The notes under the pieces: generated by a model
Database searches by the model: none
Told to the model about the DNA's origin: nothing
What the model saw: only the letters and a program-made list of their open reading frames with translations
Shown here: positions 5,943 through 7,821 of the stretch, piece by piece
How positions within the stretch are numbered: position 1 is the stretch's first letter
Layout: each line of letters starts with the position of its first letter
From: an uncultured Bacillota bacterium
GTDB taxonomy: Bacteria; Bacillota; JAAYKD01
Reading direction: 5' to 3'
Assembly: GCA_937897315.1 (NCBI GenBank)
Contig: CALCNS010000309.1
Span: 1-7,821, forward strand
DNA length: 7,821 nucleotides
Made by a program: the position numbers and the translations under genes

Positions 5943-6851
5943 TTACATTTTCACAAAAGATACATTACCATTAGAGTCCAATTTAAATCCATCTAGGTCT
6001 TTCGCAGAAAATACCTTACCGGTAGTCACTTGAGATAAATACTGAAGGATTTCGCGTTCGCGCTGCTCTTGGGCCTGTTCGGAACTACTTTCATTCTCTC
6101 CCAACATCCACAATTGATGCGTCAAAATGACATTTCTACTGCGAGTTTGTTGAACTAACGTTGCTAATTCACGCTCGGATGTATGCACCGAGGTATGATA
6201 ACGATACCATTTGGTTGTCCTACTTTGAACACCGGTATGCGAGTATACCTCGTGAATGAGCATGTCACACTCTTGAGCAGCGCGCATAATCCCGTCGCAT
6301 GGAGCGGTATCGCCTGAAAAACAAATAATGCCATTTGGGGTCGTGATACGAAAACCATATGCTTCAAAAGGAGGATGTTGCATCGGGTAGGCCTCCACAC
6401 GGATCCAATCATCCAAATACACAAGACCTTCTTTATATTCAGTACACAGAACTTGAATTCCTTGCACATTGGCTTGCTCGGCACCGTAGATTCGATTTTG
6501 TATATCTACCTGATAGGCTTGAAGCAGATGATGAGTCATACGCTTCATTCCCACTGGTCCGAACACCTGCAATGCAGTCTCGCGTCCCAAAACCCATGGG
6601 GTTAAGAGAAGGTCTGCAAAGCCTGCGGTATGATCTGAATGCAGATGGCTAATAAAAACCTTATTAAGGTTCTTCATACTAAGACTTGTGTAGCCAAGTC
6701 TAGCCGCCGCTTCTGCTCGACGGACGATTCCCGGGCCACATTCAAATAAATAAACTTGTTGGTCAACGAGCAAGGCCCACGCCGGACCCGATTTTTCGGG
6801 TAATGCATTGGGGGTCCCGGTACCTAAGAAAACAATCTGAACCCTGCACAT
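5943..6851 (-). CDS. MBL-fold metallohydrolase, RNase Z/AtsA-like
   Basis: A 302-residue metallo-beta-lactamase-fold hydrolase resembling RNase Z and arylsulfatase AtsA proteins. The N-terminal strand is VFLGTGTPNALP (7-18). The dinuclear-metal motif is HLHSDH (H69, H71, D73, H74). Further ligands are H159 (MQHPP), D181 (FSGDT), H223 (VHTSERELA) and H245 (ILTHQ), giving the full set expected of the RNase Z-like branch. A recognisable RNase Z flexible arm (exosite) for tRNA binding is not evident, so tRNA 3'-processing should not be assumed; a small-molecule ester, lactone or phosphodiester hydrolase is equally possible. There is no signal peptide. The start at 6851 has AAGGAGG 7 bases upstream. 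It lies 35 bases after the Ddl-like gene and 12 bases before the M20 peptidase gene in the same operon. Fold and metal site are certain; the substrate is unknown. Confidence 0.9.
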   Translation of the reverse strand: MCRVQIVFLGTGTPNALPEKSGPAWALLVDQQVYLFECGPGIVRRAEAAARLGYTSLSMKNLNKVFISHLHSDHTAGFADLLLTPWVLGRETALQVFGPVGMKRMTHHLLQAYQVDIQNRIYGAEQANVQGIQVLCTEYKEGLVYLDDWIRVEAYPMQHPPFEAYGFRITTPNGIICFSGDTAPCDGIMRAAQECDMLIHEVYSHTGVQSRTTKWYRYHTSVHTSERELATLVQQTRSRNVILTHQLWMLGENESSSEQAQEQREREILQYLSQVTTGKVFSAKDLDGFKLDSNGNVSFVKM

Positions 6852-6877
6852 GGCACTGCCTCCTTATATATGTTGAG

Positions 6878-6904
6878 GCTTCGGTTTCAAGAAGAAACCG
6901 AAGC
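6878..6904 (-). other. perfect 11-bp hairpin across the ligase stop codon
   Basis: GCTTCGGTTTC (6878-6888) and GAAACCGAAGC (6894-6904) form a perfect 11-bp stem with a 5-base loop. The TGA stop of the ligase gene (6887-6889) lies inside it. On the minus strand the hairpin is followed by CTCAACATATATAAGG, not a U-tract, and the next gene starts 27 bases later. It is therefore more likely an intercistronic stability or attenuation element than a strong terminator. On the plus strand it is followed by ACTTTTG, a weak U-tract, but no plus-strand gene is there. Confidence 0.6.
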
Positions 6905-7775
6905 ACTTTTGTTACTGCGTTCTGTTGCCGACTCCACGATTAGCGCAATTAAATCGGCATAGGTATGACCTTTGAGACGGGTTAGTATGGGTAAATCGGA
7001 ATAATGGGGGTTCAATCCGGCTAAAGGATTGACTTCGAGAAAATTCGGCACGCCTTGTGCATCCATCTTTAAATCAATACGACCACAATCTCGACACTCC
7101 AACCCACGCCAGGCTTTTAATGCCAAATCGCCACAAAGGGCTTCTTCCTCTGGACTTGCCAGTCGGTATTCCACCCGTTCTTTGTAATTGATTTTATTCA
7201 GGTACGTATATCCTTCCTGATGGTATTCTCCCTTAAGCACAATTTCCATGACTCCTAAAACCCGTGCTTTATCCCCACTGCCAACCATGCCAACGGTAAA
7301 CTCCCTGCCGGGAAGATATTGCTCTACCAATACAGGTTGTTTGAATTCCTTTAAGATCTTTGCGCACCCTGATTTTAATTGCTCGTGATTGTGCACTTTG
7401 GAATGTAAGCCAATCCCTTTACTGGAACCCTCTGCTACCGGCTTAATAAACATGGGATAGTCAAAAGAACGTATTCGAATATTCTCAACCGATCGAACCA
7501 TTTTAAACTTCGCTGTTGGAATTTCCAAATCACGAACAATTCGTTTGGTCATCCCCTTGTGTAAGGCAATGGAAAGAACCATGGGGTCGGAAAATGTATA
7601 TGGGATACGATACGCATCGAGCAGAGCAGGAACTTGTGCTTCCCTACTCACGCCATGTAAACCCTCTGCAATGTTAAACACCAAGTCCCATCGTTTTCCA
7701 TGAGCTAGTTTTTCTACCAAAGCCATAATCGAACCAATCCGTTCCGTTGTGTGTCCTAAGGCCTTTAGGGAGTCA
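6887..7775 (-). CDS. D-Ala-D-Ala ligase-like ATP-grasp enzyme, 5'-truncated by contig end
   Basis: An ATP-grasp carboxylate-amine ligase related to D-alanine-D-alanine ligase, 296 codons visible. Such enzymes activate a carboxylate as acyl phosphate and join it to an amine. Numbering from the Met at 7726, visible motifs are WDLVFNIAEGLHG (13-25), the ATP-binding Lys in FIKP (K95), EGSS (99-102), VEQYLPGREFTVG (134-146), GRID (R216, D218) and EVNP (E231, N233). The R-x-D...E-x-N spacing equals that of E. coli DdlB. The Met at 7726 is not the true start: the frame stays open upstream and reads LKALGHTTERIGSI, which fits the family N-terminus, and no ribosome binding site precedes that Met. The gene is therefore cut at 7775 where adapter begins, and the true start is off the contig. 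The acceptor loop (NPLAGLNPHYSDL) differs from the canonical Ddl NTxPGMT...SL motif, so the substrate may not be D-Ala. It is the first visible gene of the operon. Confidence 0.88.
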
Positions 7776-7821
7776 AGATCGGAAGAGCGTCGTGTAGGGA
7801 AAGAGTGTAGATCTCGGTGGT
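7776..7821. other. Illumina TruSeq adapter read-through (sequencing artifact)
   Basis: From AGATCGGAAGAGC onward, all 46 bases match, as I know it, the reverse complement of the Illumina TruSeq universal (P5/read 1) adapter. This is library sequence left at the contig end and should be trimmed. It happens to contain no stop in the ligase frame, so an edge-tolerant gene caller would extend the protein into it. Confidence 0.97.

Noticed and set aside
5739..6652. Plus-strand open frames across the M20 and MBL genes
   Set aside because: They overlap well-supported minus-strand genes with intact catalytic residues and have no recognisable domains.
5943..6851. Calling the MBL protein a true RNase Z or a quorum-quenching lactonase
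   Set aside because: The metal ligands fit the RNase Z-like branch, but no clear tRNA-binding exosite arm or lactonase-specific signature is visible, so only the fold-level call is kept.
6887..7775. Vancomycin-resistance type ligase
   Set aside because: There are no vanH/vanX-like neighbours and the acceptor loop matches neither Van nor canonical Ddl ligases.

Overview
The window looks like a contig end from a low-to-mid GC bacterium, most likely Bacillota (Firmicutes). Support for this: strong purine-rich Shine-Dalgarno sites (AGGAGG types) before almost every gene, tightly packed genes, a double zinc-ribbon protein next to a TPM-domain protein with a Gly-rich tail, and a Cys-type (not selenocysteine) glutathione peroxidase beside a ferritin. 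I cannot name a genus. The last 46 bases (7776-7821) are not biological. They match the reverse complement of the Illumina TruSeq universal adapter, so real sequence ends at 7775.

Layout, left to right. (1) 1-696, plus strand: the C-terminal part of a glycerate kinase, cut at its 5' end by the window edge. (2) 693-2605, minus strand: two overlapping genes, a double zinc-ribbon protein with a C-terminal membrane anchor followed by a TPM-domain membrane protein. The TPM gene converges on the glycerate kinase gene and their stop codons overlap. (3) 2679-3804, minus strand: glutathione peroxidase then ferritin, ending in a good intrinsic terminator. This forms a short peroxide/iron-protection operon, with a candidate extended -10 promoter in the 138-base gap upstream. 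(4) 3943-7775, minus strand: a tight operon, in transcription order a Ddl-like ATP-grasp ligase (5' cut by the contig end), an MBL-fold RNase Z-like hydrolase, an M20 peptidase of YgeY type, and an IphP-type tyrosine phosphatase. Spacings are 35, 12 and 14 bases, and ribosome binding sites overlap two of the upstream stop codons.

How the genes work together. Ferritin and glutathione peroxidase plausibly limit Fenton chemistry by storing iron and removing peroxides. The zinc-ribbon/TPM pair is probably an envelope module of unknown function. The four-gene operon joins an ATP-dependent amide-forming ligase with two metallohydrolases and a phosphatase. The individual families are clear but the shared pathway is not, and no substrate can be read from the sequence. 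No gap longer than 138 bases lacks a gene. I saw no tRNA, rRNA, CRISPR array, insertion sequence or convincing riboswitch.
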